A stretch of 64,000 nt of DNA from Geothrix oryzisoli (GCF_022808865.1 NZ_JAKZLB010000001.1:372001-436000), one strand, 5' to 3'; counted from the stretch's first letter, positions 25,307-34,367 are shown. The notes: generated by a model from the sequence alone, not told the origin. Program-made: numbers and translations.

Positions 25307-27298
25307 ATGCTCGCTTCCCTCAACCATGTCGATCTCCGCTTCGGCCCCCAGGAGGTGCTGAAGGATGTGACCTGGGCCATCCAGGAGGGGGAGTGCTGGG
25401 GCGTCATCGGGCGCAACGGTGCGGGCAAGAGCACAGTCTTCAAGCTGCTGCTCGGCCAGCTGGAAGCCGACAGCGGCACGGTGGTGAAGCCCACGAAGGA
25501 GCGCGGCATCCGCATGGGCCACTACGCCCAGGACCTGGTGCCTGAGACCCAGGGCAGCGTGCTGGAAGAGGCTCTGGCGGCCTTCGGCGACGTGGAACGC
25601 CTCCAGCATGAGATGCGCGAGCTGGAGCACCGCATGGGTGAGGCCGGCGCTGAGCTCGACGAGGTGATGGAGCGCTACCAGAAGGTGACGGAGATATTCG
25701 AACACCTCGACGGGTTCACCATCCGCGCCCGGGCCGAGAGCATCCTGCAGGCCCTCGGCTTCAGCGCCGCCGATTTCGAACGCCCCGTGGAGACCCTGTC
25801 CGGTGGCCAGAAGAGCCGGGTGATGCTGGCCAAGGCCATCCTCCAGGGCCAGGACCTGCTGCTGTTGGACGAGCCCACCAACCACCTGGACCTGCCCAGC
25901 CTGCGCTGGCTCGAGTCGTTCATCCAGGACACCGATGCCACCGTGGCGGTCATCAGCCACGACCGCTACTTCCTGGACAAGATCGCCACCGAGATCCTGG
26001 AGCTGGAGCTGGGCCGCTCGCGGGCCTACGACGGCAACTACTCCGAGTTCATGGAGAAGAAGGAACAGGAACTTGAGCTGCTGGAGCGCCACTACGAGCA
26101 GCAGCAGGCCTACATCAAGAACCAGGAAGAGTACATCCGCCGCAACATCGCAGGCCAGAACACCAAGCAGGCCCGCGGCCGCCGGACCCACCTCGCCAAG
26201 CTGGACCGCATCCAGAAACCCCTGAAGGACCGGCGGAAAGTGAAGTTCAGCTTCCCCGAGACTCAGCGCAGCGGGGATGTGGCCCTGGTGTTGGAGAACG
26301 CCAGCGTGGGTTGGGGCGGGAAACCGCTCTACGCGCCTCTGGAGCAGCTGCAGATCAAGCGTGGCCAGAAGATGGGCATCGTGGGCCTCAATGGTACCGG
26401 GAAGTCCACCCTGCTGAAGGCCATCTCCGAGGAGATCCCCTTCATCACCGGCCGGGCCCGCCTGGGCAGCCAGGTGAAGCTGGGCTACTTCGACCAGCAC
26501 CACAAGAACCTGGATCCGCGGAACACCGTGTTCCAGCAGATCCACGCCGTGAATCCCCAGGCCCTCAAGCAGGATGTCCTGGGCTTCCTGGCCAAGTTCC
26601 AGTTCCGCGGTGATGAGGTGGACAAGCCCGTGACGGCCCTTTCAGGCGGCGAGCGGGCGCGCCTCAGCATCGCCACCCTCATTCGCCACGGCGTGAACCT
26701 GCTGCTGCTGGACGAACCCACGAACCACATGGACATCCCCAGCATGGAAGCGATGGAGGACACCATCCTGAGCTTCACCGGCGCCGCCATCGTGGTGACC
26801 CACGACCGCTACCTGCTCGGCCGTGTGGCGGACTCCCTGCTGCGCATCCACGAGGGCAGGGCGGAGTTCCGAGAGGGCGGCTATGAGGACCACCAGGCTT
26901 GGGTGGACCTGGATCTGAGCGCCGAGACGGAATCAGGCAGCCCTGAACCCGAAGCCACCAGGAAGCCCCCTTCGCCGCAGGCGAGGCAAAGTTCTGGGGC
27001 GAAGCCGCAGAGCGCCGCCACCGCGCCGATTCAGCCTTCCAAGCCCACCGCCATCGACAAGGACAAGCAGCGGGCGGTGAAGCGCTTCGAGAAGCATGTG
27101 GCCGAGGCCGAGGCCAAAGTGGCGGACCTCGAGGCGAGACTGGCGGACCTGCAGAAGGAGATGGCCGCCATGGATCCTGCCGACTGGCAGGCCTTCAGCG
27201 CCAAACTCGATGCCCAGAAGACGCTCGAGGCGGACCTGGCCTACGCCATGAGCGACTGGGAAGCCGCCCAGACGGCCCTGGAGGAAGCCCAGCGCTGA
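25307..27298 (+). CDS. ABC-F family ATPase (Uup/EttA-like ribosome-associated)
   Basis: 663 aa, two ABC domains and no membrane segment. Walker A motifs are GRNGAGKST (about 36-44) and GLNGTGKST (about 362-370). The signatures LSGGQKSR and LSGGERAR and Walker B LLLLDEPTNHLD/MD occur in both halves. The inter-domain linker has the charged helical P-site tRNA-interacting motif region (EKKEQELELLERHYEQQ onward). The C-terminal ~100 residues have a Pro/Ser-rich tether and a coiled coil, as in Uup/ABCF3 types. Such proteins act on stalled ribosomes or in antibiotic tolerance; which one cannot be told here. ATG at 25307, no strong SD. Confidence 0.9.
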   Translation: MLASLNHVDLRFGPQEVLKDVTWAIQEGECWGVIGRNGAGKSTVFKLLLGQLEADSGTVVKPTKERGIRMGHYAQDLVPETQGSVLEEALAAFGDVERLQHEMRELEHRMGEAGAELDEVMERYQKVTEIFEHLDGFTIRARAESILQALGFSAADFERPVETLSGGQKSRVMLAKAILQGQDLLLLDEPTNHLDLPSLRWLESFIQDTDATVAVISHDRYFLDKIATEILELELGRSRAYDGNYSEFMEKKEQELELLERHYEQQQAYIKNQEEYIRRNIAGQNTKQARGRRTHLAKLDRIQKPLKDRRKVKFSFPETQRSGDVALVLENASVGWGGKPLYAPLEQLQIKRGQKMGIVGLNGTGKSTLLKAISEEIPFITGRARLGSQVKLGYFDQHHKNLDPRNTVFQQIHAVNPQALKQDVLGFLAKFQFRGDEVDKPVTALSGGERARLSIATLIRHGVNLLLLDEPTNHMDIPSMEAMEDTILSFTGAAIVVTHDRYLLGRVADSLLRIHEGRAEFREGGYEDHQAWVDLDLSAETESGSPEPEATRKPPSPQARQSSGAKPQSAATAPIQPSKPTAIDKDKQRAVKRFEKHVAEAEAKVADLEARLADLQKEMAAMDPADWQAFSAKLDAQKTLEADLAYAMSDWEAAQTALEEAQR

Positions 27299-27332
27299 GG
27301 GTGATAGCATCCTGGGGATCCCCGAGGTTCCC

Positions 27333-28145
27333 ATGACGGCTCTCCGCGGCGCCCACGTCCTCATCACCGGTGCGGCCAGTGGCCTGGGCCGTCTCATGGC
27401 CCTGGAGGCAACGCGCCGTGGGGCCCGGGTGAGCCTGGTGGACCGTGAGGCCAAAGGCCTTGGCGAGGTCTGCGAGGCCATCCGCGGCCGGCAAGGGGAT
27501 GCCGAGGGGTTCGTGGTGGACCTCTCCGACAAGGCCGCTGTCCAGGCTGCCTGCGCTGAAATACGCCAGCACCGCGGGGCGGTCGATATCCTCATCAACA
27601 ACGCGGGCATCGTCTCCGGGAAGACCCTGCTGGAGTGCAGCGACGAGGCCATCGAGCGCACCTTCCAGGTGAATGTCCTGGCGAATTTCTGGACGGTTCG
27701 GGCCTTCCTGCCGGACATGCTGGCGGCGGGGAAGGGGCATATCGTCACGGTGGCCTCCGCCGCGGGCCTGGCGGGCACCTCGCGCCTGGTGGACTACTCC
27801 GCATCGAAGTTCGCCGCGGTGGGTTTCGACGAGTCCCTGCGCATGGAACTGAAGCGGCTGGGCAGCCCTGTGCGCACCACCGTGGTGTGTCCCTTCTTCA
27901 TCGACACCGGCATGTTCGAAGGGGTGAAGACCCGCTTCGCATGGCTGCTGCCCATCCTCAAGCCCGACTACGTGGTGCGGCGCATCCTGGACGCCATCGA
28001 AGGCAATCGCTCACGCCTGATCATGCCCCGCTTCGTGATGACCGTGCCCGTGATCCGCGTGCTGCCGCCCTTCCTCTTCGACGCCGTGCTCAGCTTCTTC
28101 GGCGTGAACCGGAGCATGGACGAGTTCGTGGGCAGACACGAGTAA
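27333..28145 (+). CDS. short-chain dehydrogenase/reductase (retinol/17-beta-HSD-like)
   Basis: NAD(P)-dependent oxidoreductase, 270 aa. The cofactor motif TGAASGLG is at residues 12-19, NNAG at about 89-92, and the catalytic Ser142 / Tyr155 / Lys159 in YSASK. The acidic residue after the second strand (LVDRE) suggests NAD preference. The hydrophobic, basic C-terminal part (LPILKPDYVVRRILDAI then FLFDAVLSFFG) resembles membrane-associated lipid or retinol dehydrogenases of the SDR16C group. Substrate unknown. A TAGCAT -10-like element is 22 nt upstream of the ATG. Confidence 0.85.
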   Translation: MTALRGAHVLITGAASGLGRLMALEATRRGARVSLVDREAKGLGEVCEAIRGRQGDAEGFVVDLSDKAAVQAACAEIRQHRGAVDILINNAGIVSGKTLLECSDEAIERTFQVNVLANFWTVRAFLPDMLAAGKGHIVTVASAAGLAGTSRLVDYSASKFAAVGFDESLRMELKRLGSPVRTTVVCPFFIDTGMFEGVKTRFAWLLPILKPDYVVRRILDAIEGNRSRLIMPRFVMTVPVIRVLPPFLFDAVLSFFGVNRSMDEFVGRHE

Positions 28146-28152
28146 CTTGAAA

Positions 28153-28197
28153 CGCTCACCCTTCGGGGGGATCATTCACCGGTCTCCAGGGTGAGCG
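28153..28197 (+). promoter_or_regulatory. inverted repeat covering the SD of the lipoprotein gene
   Basis: Perfect 10-bp arms CGCTCACCCT (28153-28162) and AGGGTGAGCG (28188-28197) with a 25-nt loop. The right arm contains the AGGGTGAG Shine-Dalgarno and ends directly before the ATG at 28198. As RNA it would hide the ribosome-binding site; as DNA it could be an operator or a terminator of the SDR gene. Confidence 0.55.
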
Positions 28198-29817
28198 ATG
28201 AACCTCCGAGCCCCCTGCCTTACGAGTGGTTTGCTGTTGTCCCTACTCCAGGGATGCCTGGTCGTTCCTTATAAACCCGCATCCACACTGCCGGACCAGA
28301 GGGTGGTGGATTCGCTGGCCCAGGGAGACGAGACCCGGCAGAGCCTGCGCGCGAAGATGGGCCCCCCCAATTTGTTGGAACTTCAGTCCATCTATGCGTG
28401 GGAATGGGAGGGAGACCGGACGGATATTCTCTGGTCTGCCGGGTGGGTTTACGGGGGCAGCGGGGGCCATAAAGAGGGCTCTCCTAAAGTATTCCGGGTC
28501 CTGGCTCGGTTTGAAGGCGACAGGGTCATCCGGATGGAACGGGATGTCGCCTTCTACAAGTTCAACACTCTCCCTTCAGACCCGGACAAGGTTTGGGGTG
28601 CCTGGTCGGGAGACCGCCATCGGAGGAGGGGGCGCCTTCTCCCACCCTCCGAGTGCATCCGGATGGAGCGTTCCAGCGGCCTCAAGTCCGTGCTGATGCT
28701 CCCGGAAGGGCGTATCTTCGCCGTGGATGCCCACGGGGCCCTGTGGGCCCGGGGAATGGGCCAAACCGGTCCCTCCTCTGGCCTGCTGGATTCCGTGGAC
28801 GCGCGAGAGGGATCAGAGACAGCTGTTCCTCGGCTGGCGGTCGACCCCTCTGGGCGGTTCGTGGCCGTTGGCTTCCAGGGGAAGGTGCGGGTCTGGGACA
28901 ACAGAGAGAACTGCCGGGTACTGGACCTGGGTGAACCTGGAATCGGACCTGTGGGGACCTCCTTTTCGGAGATACAGGAAGTTGTCTTTTCCCCGAATGG
29001 CCAATGGCTGGCTGTGCTGGGTTCTCGCGCCTCGGTTCTGCTCAAGACGGCAGACTGGAAGGCGGCCGCGAGGCTCGCAGGCGAGGACAAAGTTTCCCGA
29101 GCGGCCTTCTCTCCCGATAGCCGGCGCCTGATCATCCAGGGGGGGCGGTTCCAGATCCTCGACGCTGCCTCCGGAGATCTCCTTGGGGAGCTTGCGGATG
29201 CATCATCAGGAAGCTTCGCCATGCAGGGCTCCCGGCTCGTCATTTCAGGGGTCGAGCTGCAAGTCGTTGACCTGGAAACAGGTAGGGAGCTTGGTCGCAT
29301 AAGGAGACCGCCCACCAGTTCCACCACCGCCTCTGAGCTTCGCTTCTCGTCCGGGGGCGTTTGCACCGTCTATACCCGGGAGACCTTGGAACAATGGAGC
29401 CTCATCGAGGTCGAACGCAGCTTCAGGGCTGGGAGCAAGCGGTTGGAATTGAGCGGGGATGCGGAAGTCCCAGCTCTCCTGGATATCCGGATGGTGCCGA
29501 TCTCCCCGGCAAGCCTCTTCCCGTGGTACACGACCACGGAACGGCTGTTCTCGCCGGATGGCCAGTGGCTCGTGGACCACTGGCATCCCTACATTCAGAT
29601 CCTGTCGGCCACGACGCTGCAACCTCTTGGCAGCATCCGCATCACGGAGAAACCTGAAGATATCCGCATCGGATTCTCCGGGGATGGGCGGCTCTTCGTG
29701 CTCACACCGAACGAGATCCGCCTCTGGAACCTTGCATCCATCCAAGCTGAGACAACCCCCAGAAAGAACCCGGAGGGGAAAGGCCTCCCTGCGAAGGGCT
29801 CAGCCATGGGGCACTAG
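28198..29817 (+). CDS. lipoprotein with BamE/OmlA-like N-terminus and WD40-like repeats
   Basis: 539 aa, not a recognised named family. The signal peptide ends in lipobox LLQGC (Cys20). Residues about 35-125 follow the SmpA/OmlA (BamE-like) pattern: LAQGDETRQSLRAKMGPPN then an aromatic strand YAWEWEGDRTD. The remainder has repeated blade-like units such as AVDPSGRFVAVGFQGKVRVWD, VFSPNGQWLAVLG, AFSPDSRRLIIQGG and LFSPDGQWLVDHW, i.e. a beta-propeller. Base composition is visibly less GC-rich and codon choice more relaxed than in neighbours, suggesting recent acquisition or weak selection. Probably outer-membrane anchored, facing the periplasm. Confidence 0.7.
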   Translation: MNLRAPCLTSGLLLSLLQGCLVVPYKPASTLPDQRVVDSLAQGDETRQSLRAKMGPPNLLELQSIYAWEWEGDRTDILWSAGWVYGGSGGHKEGSPKVFRVLARFEGDRVIRMERDVAFYKFNTLPSDPDKVWGAWSGDRHRRRGRLLPPSECIRMERSSGLKSVLMLPEGRIFAVDAHGALWARGMGQTGPSSGLLDSVDAREGSETAVPRLAVDPSGRFVAVGFQGKVRVWDNRENCRVLDLGEPGIGPVGTSFSEIQEVVFSPNGQWLAVLGSRASVLLKTADWKAAARLAGEDKVSRAAFSPDSRRLIIQGGRFQILDAASGDLLGELADASSGSFAMQGSRLVISGVELQVVDLETGRELGRIRRPPTSSTTASELRFSSGGVCTVYTRETLEQWSLIEVERSFRAGSKRLELSGDAEVPALLDIRMVPISPASLFPWYTTTERLFSPDGQWLVDHWHPYIQILSATTLQPLGSIRITEKPEDIRIGFSGDGRLFVLTPNEIRLWNLASIQAETTPRKNPEGKGLPAKGSAMGH

Positions 29818-29844
29818 GGCCTGTTCGATTATCAAAACAAATGC

Positions 29845-31248
29845 CTAGAAATAGCGAAGCGTCAGGTCGATCATCCGGCGCACGAAGCTGGTGTAGGGCG
29901 GATACATGAGTTGGATGGCGGAGAACCGGGTCCGCTGGCGCAGGATGCCGCGCGCATTGGAGAAGGCCTCGAAGCCGTGGATGCCGTGTGCCTTGCCGAA
30001 GCCGGAGGTGTTCACGCCGCCGGTGGGCAGACTGGTGTGGGCGAAGTGCAGCACCGTGTCGTTGATGCAGGTTCCACCCGCCGTGGTGCGGGCGATGAGA
30101 TCCCCGGCGGTCCGGCGGTTGCCGCTGAAGACATAGAGGGCCAGGGGCTTGGGGCGGGCGTTGACGAAGGCCACGGCCTCGCCCATGTCCTTCACCTTCA
30201 GGACCGGCAGGAGGGGTCCGAAGATCTCCTCCTGCATGACCGGCGAGGCCGGATCCACGCCCGTGAGCACCGTGGGGCCGATGTAGCGGGAGGCCGCATC
30301 GACCTCCCCGCCGAAGGCGATCTGCCCGCCAGACCCGTGCAGCAGGGCCTGGACTCGGGTGAAGTGCCGGTCGTTGATGATCCGGGCGAGATCGGGGCTG
30401 GCCTGGCGAGCCTCGGGGGTGGCGCCGTAGAAGGCCGTGAAGGCCTGCTTCAGCTCGTCCACCAGGCGGTCGTGGACCCGTTCGTGGACCAGGAGGTAGT
30501 CCGGGGCCACGCAGGTCTGGCCGCCGTTGAGCCCCTTGCCCCAGGCGACCTTGCGGGCGGCCTCGCGCAGGTTGGCATCCGCGTCCACGAGCACGGGCGA
30601 CTTGCCGCCCAGTTCCAGCGTCACCGAGGCCAGATGCTCGGCCGCGGCCTTCATCACGGCCTTGCCCACGCCTGGGCTGCCCGTGAAGAAGACATGGTCG
30701 AAGGGCAGGGCCAGCAGGGCTTTGGAGGCTTCCGCATCCCCCTCCACCAGGGCCACCTCCTCCTCGGGGAACAGGCTGGCCAGAAGCTCCCGCAGGAAGG
30801 CCGTGGTATGGGGCGTCAGCTCCGAGGGTTTGAGGATGGCGCAGTTGCCGGCGGCGAGGGCGGAGACCAGGGGCCCCAAGGTGAGGTAGATGGGGTAGTT
30901 CCAGGGGCTGATGATGAGCACCACGCCCTTGGGCTCGTGGCGGATGGTGCCGGCGCTGCCGAGGAGGCCGATGGGGGTGGGCACCCGCCGCAGCTTCATC
31001 CAGCGGGGAAGGTGCCGCAGGGCCTCCTTGATCTCAGAGATGACGGGATAGAGTTCGGTGAGGTCGACTTCCTCCGGGGCCTTCCGGAAGTCCGCGGCCA
31101 GGGCCGCCCGGGCCTCGTCTCTGCGGGCCATGAGCGCTTCCAGGAGGGTAAGCAGCTTGGCCCGGCGCTGGTCGGCGGATGACGCCGCCACCCGCCAGCG
31201 GGCCGCCTGCTGGCGGGCGAAGAGGGCTTCCAGCGGGGTCGTGGTCAT
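29845..31248 (-). CDS. class 3-type aldehyde dehydrogenase
   Basis: NAD(P)-dependent oxidation of aldehydes to acids, 467 aa. Motifs: ISPWNYPIYLTLGPLVSALAAGN (cofactor/oxyanion Asn), FTGSPGVGK, the general base in LELGGKSP and catalytic Cys in NGGQTCVAPDY. The short length and a C-terminal hydrophobic/aromatic tail (QLMYPPYTSFVRRMIDLTLRYF region) resemble class 3 (fatty-aldehyde) enzymes that attach to membranes. ATG 31248 chosen; the open frame further upstream is an out-of-phase reading of tryptophanase. It follows tnaA by 35 nt, so the two are probably co-transcribed. Confidence 0.9.
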   Translation of the reverse strand: MTTTPLEALFARQQAARWRVAASSADQRRAKLLTLLEALMARRDEARAALAADFRKAPEEVDLTELYPVISEIKEALRHLPRWMKLRRVPTPIGLLGSAGTIRHEPKGVVLIISPWNYPIYLTLGPLVSALAAGNCAILKPSELTPHTTAFLRELLASLFPEEEVALVEGDAEASKALLALPFDHVFFTGSPGVGKAVMKAAAEHLASVTLELGGKSPVLVDADANLREAARKVAWGKGLNGGQTCVAPDYLLVHERVHDRLVDELKQAFTAFYGATPEARQASPDLARIINDRHFTRVQALLHGSGGQIAFGGEVDAASRYIGPTVLTGVDPASPVMQEEIFGPLLPVLKVKDMGEAVAFVNARPKPLALYVFSGNRRTAGDLIARTTAGGTCINDTVLHFAHTSLPTGGVNTSGFGKAHGIHGFEAFSNARGILRQRTRFSAIQLMYPPYTSFVRRMIDLTLRYF

Positions 31249-31283
31249 GGGCGGTCCTGGGGGTGGTTCCGCCCATGATAGTC

Positions 31284-32654
31284 CTACGCCCAGGCCATCT
31301 CCGCGGTGAAGTGCCGCAGGTACTTGCTCTGCTTGACGATCTTCACGCCCCGGATCTCCTTGGCCTTGGCCTTCACTTCGGCGATGACCTCGGCCGCGAA
31401 GTCGAAGTGGCTCTGGGTGTACATGCGGCGGGGGAAGGCCAGGCGCACGAGTTCCATGGAGTGGTAGGTCTCGGTGCCGTCGTCCAGGTGCTTGCCGAAC
31501 ATGACGGAGCCGATCTCCACGCCCCGGATGCCGCCTTCCAGGTAGAGGGCGTTGCAGAGGGCCCAGGCCGGGTACTGCGACACCGGCATGTCGGGAAGGA
31601 CGGTCTTGGCGTCGATGTAGACTGCGTGTCCGCCGGTGGGCTTCACGAACCCCACGCCCGCGGCCTCCAGCTTCTCGCCCAGGTACTCGGCGGTGCGCAG
31701 GCGGTAGCGGAGGTAGTCCTCGTGCATGCCCTCCTCCAGGCCCACGGCCATGGCCTCCAGGTCCCGTCCGGCCAGGCCGCCGTAGGTGGGGAAGCCCTCC
31801 GTGAGGATGAGCATGTTGCGCACGGGGTCGAGCCACTCGTCGCTGCGCAGCATGATGAAGCCGCCCATGTTCACCAGGGCGTCCTTCTTGGCGCTCATGG
31901 TGCAGCCATCGGCATAGCTGAACATCTCCTGGCAGATGGCCTTGATGGGTGTGTCCTGATAGCCGTCCTCCCGGAGCTTGATGAACATGGCGTTCTCGGC
32001 GAAGCGGCAGACGTCCATGATCAGGGGCTTGCCGTACTTCTTCAGGAGCGCGGCGTAGGCGCGGAGGTTCGCCATGGAGACCGGCTGGCCGCCGCCGGTG
32101 TTGTTGGTCACGGTGATCATGCCGAAGGGGATGCGGGCGCCGTCCTTCTTGAGCACCTCCTCCACGCGGGCCAGGTCGATGTTGCCCTTGAAGGGGTGGA
32201 TGAGGCTGGGCTGGAGCCCTTCGGGGATCACCAGGTCCACGGCCTCGACGCCGTTGTACTCCAGGTTGGCCCGGGTCGTGTCGAAGTGGCAGTTGTTGGG
32301 CACCAGATCGCCCTTCTTGCATACCGCCGTGAAGAGCACCTTCTCGGCGGCGCGGCCCTGGTGGGTGGGGATGAAATGGGCCATGCCCGTAATGTCCTGG
32401 AGGACTGCCTCCAGCCGGAAGAAGCTGCGGGCGCCGGCATAGCTCTCATCGCCCACCATGATGGCGCCCCACTGGGCGGAGCTCATGGCGCCCGTGCCGG
32501 AATCCGTCAGCCAGTCCAGCAGCACGTCCTCCGCCCGCAGCTTGAACACGTTCAGCTTGGCGGCCTCCAGCAGCTCCAGACGCTCGGCGGCGCTGGTCAT
32601 GCGGATGGGCTCCACGGACTTGATGCGGAAGGGCTCGATCATGGTGCGGGGCAT
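31284..32654 (-). CDS. tnaA: tryptophanase (beta-eliminating lyase)
   Basis: PLP lyase splitting L-tryptophan into indole, pyruvate and ammonia, 456 aa. The PLP lysine is K257 in GCTMSAKKD. The sister enzyme tyrosine phenol-lyase (TPL) has the same length and fold, so specificity residues matter. Here Asp125 in HFDTT (TPL has Thr), Ile381 in VEIGS (TPL has Arg) and His448 in LRHFTA (TPL has Phe) all match tryptophanase. ATG 32654 has GGAG upstream with 6-nt spacing. No TnaC-like leader peptide or TnaB permease is visible. Divergent from coaX across 108 bp. Confidence 0.87.
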   Translation of the reverse strand: MPRTMIEPFRIKSVEPIRMTSAAERLELLEAAKLNVFKLRAEDVLLDWLTDSGTGAMSSAQWGAIMVGDESYAGARSFFRLEAVLQDITGMAHFIPTHQGRAAEKVLFTAVCKKGDLVPNNCHFDTTRANLEYNGVEAVDLVIPEGLQPSLIHPFKGNIDLARVEEVLKKDGARIPFGMITVTNNTGGGQPVSMANLRAYAALLKKYGKPLIMDVCRFAENAMFIKLREDGYQDTPIKAICQEMFSYADGCTMSAKKDALVNMGGFIMLRSDEWLDPVRNMLILTEGFPTYGGLAGRDLEAMAVGLEEGMHEDYLRYRLRTAEYLGEKLEAAGVGFVKPTGGHAVYIDAKTVLPDMPVSQYPAWALCNALYLEGGIRGVEIGSVMFGKHLDDGTETYHSMELVRLAFPRRMYTQSHFDFAAEVIAEVKAKAKEIRGVKIVKQSKYLRHFTAEMAWA

Positions 32655-32762
32655 GGTGGCTCCAGGCAGAACCCCCAGGGTAATGGAGGCTCCGGGAATC
32701 GGCATCACAAGAGGGTGGCGGGCGCCGCCTCGTCAGGCGATCCTAAATGGCTCGGAGTGCGC

Positions 32763-33557
32763 ATGAGTCTTCTGTTGGCCGTCGATGTGGGCAACACCAA
32801 CGTGGTGCTGGGGATCTACGATCTGTCAAAAGGACCGGACTCGCCCCTGGTCTGTTCGTGGCGCCTGGCCACCAGCCGGGAGCGCACGGTGGACGAGTAC
32901 GGCGTGTCCGCCCTGGCGCTCATGCGCCATCAGGGCATCGAGGCCAGCCAGATCAAGCACGTGGCCATCTCCTGCGTGGTGCCGCCACTGCACCCCATCC
33001 TCATGAGCCTGGCCTCGATCTACTTCGGTGTGGAGGCCTTCTATGTCGAGCCCGGCGTCAAGACGGGCGTCAAGGTGCTCATCGACAACCCCGCGGAGCT
33101 GGGGGCGGACCGGCTGGTGAACGCGGTGGCCGCCATCGAAGCCTACGGAGCGCCTGTCATCGTCGTGGACTTCGGCACCGCCACCACGTTCGATGTGGTC
33201 AACGCCAAGCGGGAGTATCTGGGGGGCCTCATCTGTCCCGGCCTCAAGATCAGCGCGGATGCGCTCTTCCAGCGGGCCAGCCGCCTCCCCCGCGTGGAGG
33301 TGGCCGAGCCCGAGCGCCTGGTGGGGCGCAACACCGTGCAGGCCATGCAGGCCGGCATCTTCTACGGCTATGTCGGCATGGTGGACGGCATCCTGGACCG
33401 CCTGCTGGCCGAGTGCCCCGAGGCGAAGGTGGTATCCACCGGGGGGCTGGCGAGGGTGATCGGGCCCCACACCCGGGCCATCCGCCTGGAGGCGCCGGAC
33501 CTCACCCTGGACGGCCTGCGCATCCTCTGGCTCCGCAACCAGGGCAGCCGGAAGTAG
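32763..33557 (+). CDS. coaX: type III pantothenate kinase
   Basis: First step of coenzyme A synthesis, 264 aa. ASKHA-fold motifs: DVGNTNVVLGIYD near residue 6 (phosphate 1), the GADRLVNAVAA motif with catalytic Asp near residue 118, and DFGTATTFDVV (phosphate 2). The ATG at 32763 follows CGGAG. birA begins 1 nt after its stop, so the two vitamin/cofactor genes form an operon, an association also known from BirA-CoaX pairs and fusions elsewhere. Confidence 0.94.
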   Translation: MSLLLAVDVGNTNVVLGIYDLSKGPDSPLVCSWRLATSRERTVDEYGVSALALMRHQGIEASQIKHVAISCVVPPLHPILMSLASIYFGVEAFYVEPGVKTGVKVLIDNPAELGADRLVNAVAAIEAYGAPVIVVDFGTATTFDVVNAKREYLGGLICPGLKISADALFQRASRLPRVEVAEPERLVGRNTVQAMQAGIFYGYVGMVDGILDRLLAECPEAKVVSTGGLARVIGPHTRAIRLEAPDLTLDGLRILWLRNQGSRK

Positions 33558-33558
33558 C

Positions 33559-34239
33559 GTGGAGCTCCCCCTGATCCGCCTGGCCGAGGTGGATTCCACC
33601 CAGGCCTTCCTGCGCCGGCATCCCCACCTGGGCTTCTGCGCCGTCCTGGCGGACCGCCAACTCCAGGGCCGAGGGCGCCAGGGCAACCGCTGGGAGAGCG
33701 CCGCTGGAGCCGGTCTGTGGCTGTCCGCGGCGCTGCCCGCGGCCGCCGGCGTGGCCCCAGGTCTGGTCCTCCAGCGCGCCATGATCGCCGCCGCACAGGT
33801 GCTTGATCCGGAAGGGCGAGCTCTGGGGCTGAAGTGGCCCAACGACCTCGTGGCCTGGAAGGCGGGCCGCCTGATGAAAGTGGGGGGCATCCTGGGCGAG
33901 CAGGTCGGCCCTCGCCTCATCCTGGGGCTGGGCGTGAACCTCAGCTCGGCCCCCGACCTCCCCGATCGGGCGATCCCTCCGGCATGTCTGGCGGAACTGG
34001 GGTTGCCGATCCCAGCGACAACCAATCTTGCCGTCCACATCATCAAGGCATGGAGTTGTTTGACGCAGGATGTTCAACCGCTCTTCCGATGGCCGGAGAC
34101 TGGTACTTCCCTGCGCTGGGAAGAGGGGCAGGGTACCTGCCTGGACTGGGAACCGGACGGCCGCCTGAAGGTGGCCACGGCGCACGGCGTCCAGCGGCTC
34201 AGCGCCGGGGACATCTCCGGGATCGGGCAGGGAGCCTGA
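33559..34239 (+). CDS. birA: biotin-[acetyl-CoA-carboxylase] ligase, monofunctional
   Basis: Attaches biotin to the carboxylase carrier protein, 226 aa. It has the biotinyl-AMP motif GRGRQGNRWES (about 37-47) and KWPNDL near 92, then GGILGE. The N-terminal DNA-binding winged helix of E. coli BirA is absent, so this is a group I ligase with no repressor role. GTG start at 33559, one base after coaX. The C-terminal cap domain is short but present. Confidence 0.9.
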   Translation: MELPLIRLAEVDSTQAFLRRHPHLGFCAVLADRQLQGRGRQGNRWESAAGAGLWLSAALPAAAGVAPGLVLQRAMIAAAQVLDPEGRALGLKWPNDLVAWKAGRLMKVGGILGEQVGPRLILGLGVNLSSAPDLPDRAIPPACLAELGLPIPATTNLAVHIIKAWSCLTQDVQPLFRWPETGTSLRWEEGQGTCLDWEPDGRLKVATAHGVQRLSAGDISGIGQGA

Positions 34240-34267
34240 TCCAGGCTGCTCTCCTCGGCCTTCCTGA

Positions 34268-34286
34268 TCGGGTTTCAAACACCCGA
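34268..34286. promoter_or_regulatory. inverted repeat upstream of the NO reductase operon
   Basis: TCGGGT (34268-34273) and ACCCGA (34281-34286) flank a 7-nt centre, 82-100 nt upstream of the norZ start. It could be an operator for an NO- or redox-responsive regulator, or the end of the birA transcript (no T-tract). I see no FNR/NNR-type TTGAT-N4-ATCAA site here. Confidence 0.3.
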
Positions 34287-34367
34287 GTCCGAATTGTCCT
34301 TGAGCATTGATCCATTCGAGCGCACTGTTTGATGGGTTTTTCCGAATCCACCAAGGAGATGCGCGCG

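Noticed and set aside
29845-32322. 825-codon fused protein joining aldehyde dehydrogenase to upstream sequence
   Set aside because: The upstream 358 codons are an out-of-frame reading of tryptophanase; the aldehyde dehydrogenase has its own ATG at 31248.
32655-32762. TnaC-like leader peptide upstream of tryptophanase
   Set aside because: The 108-bp gap on the minus strand shows no short frame with a conserved Trp and terminal Pro.
34290-34330. FNR/NNR box upstream of norZ (TTGAGCATTGATC region)
   Set aside because: The second half-site is not the inverted ATCAA; only one half resembles the consensus.
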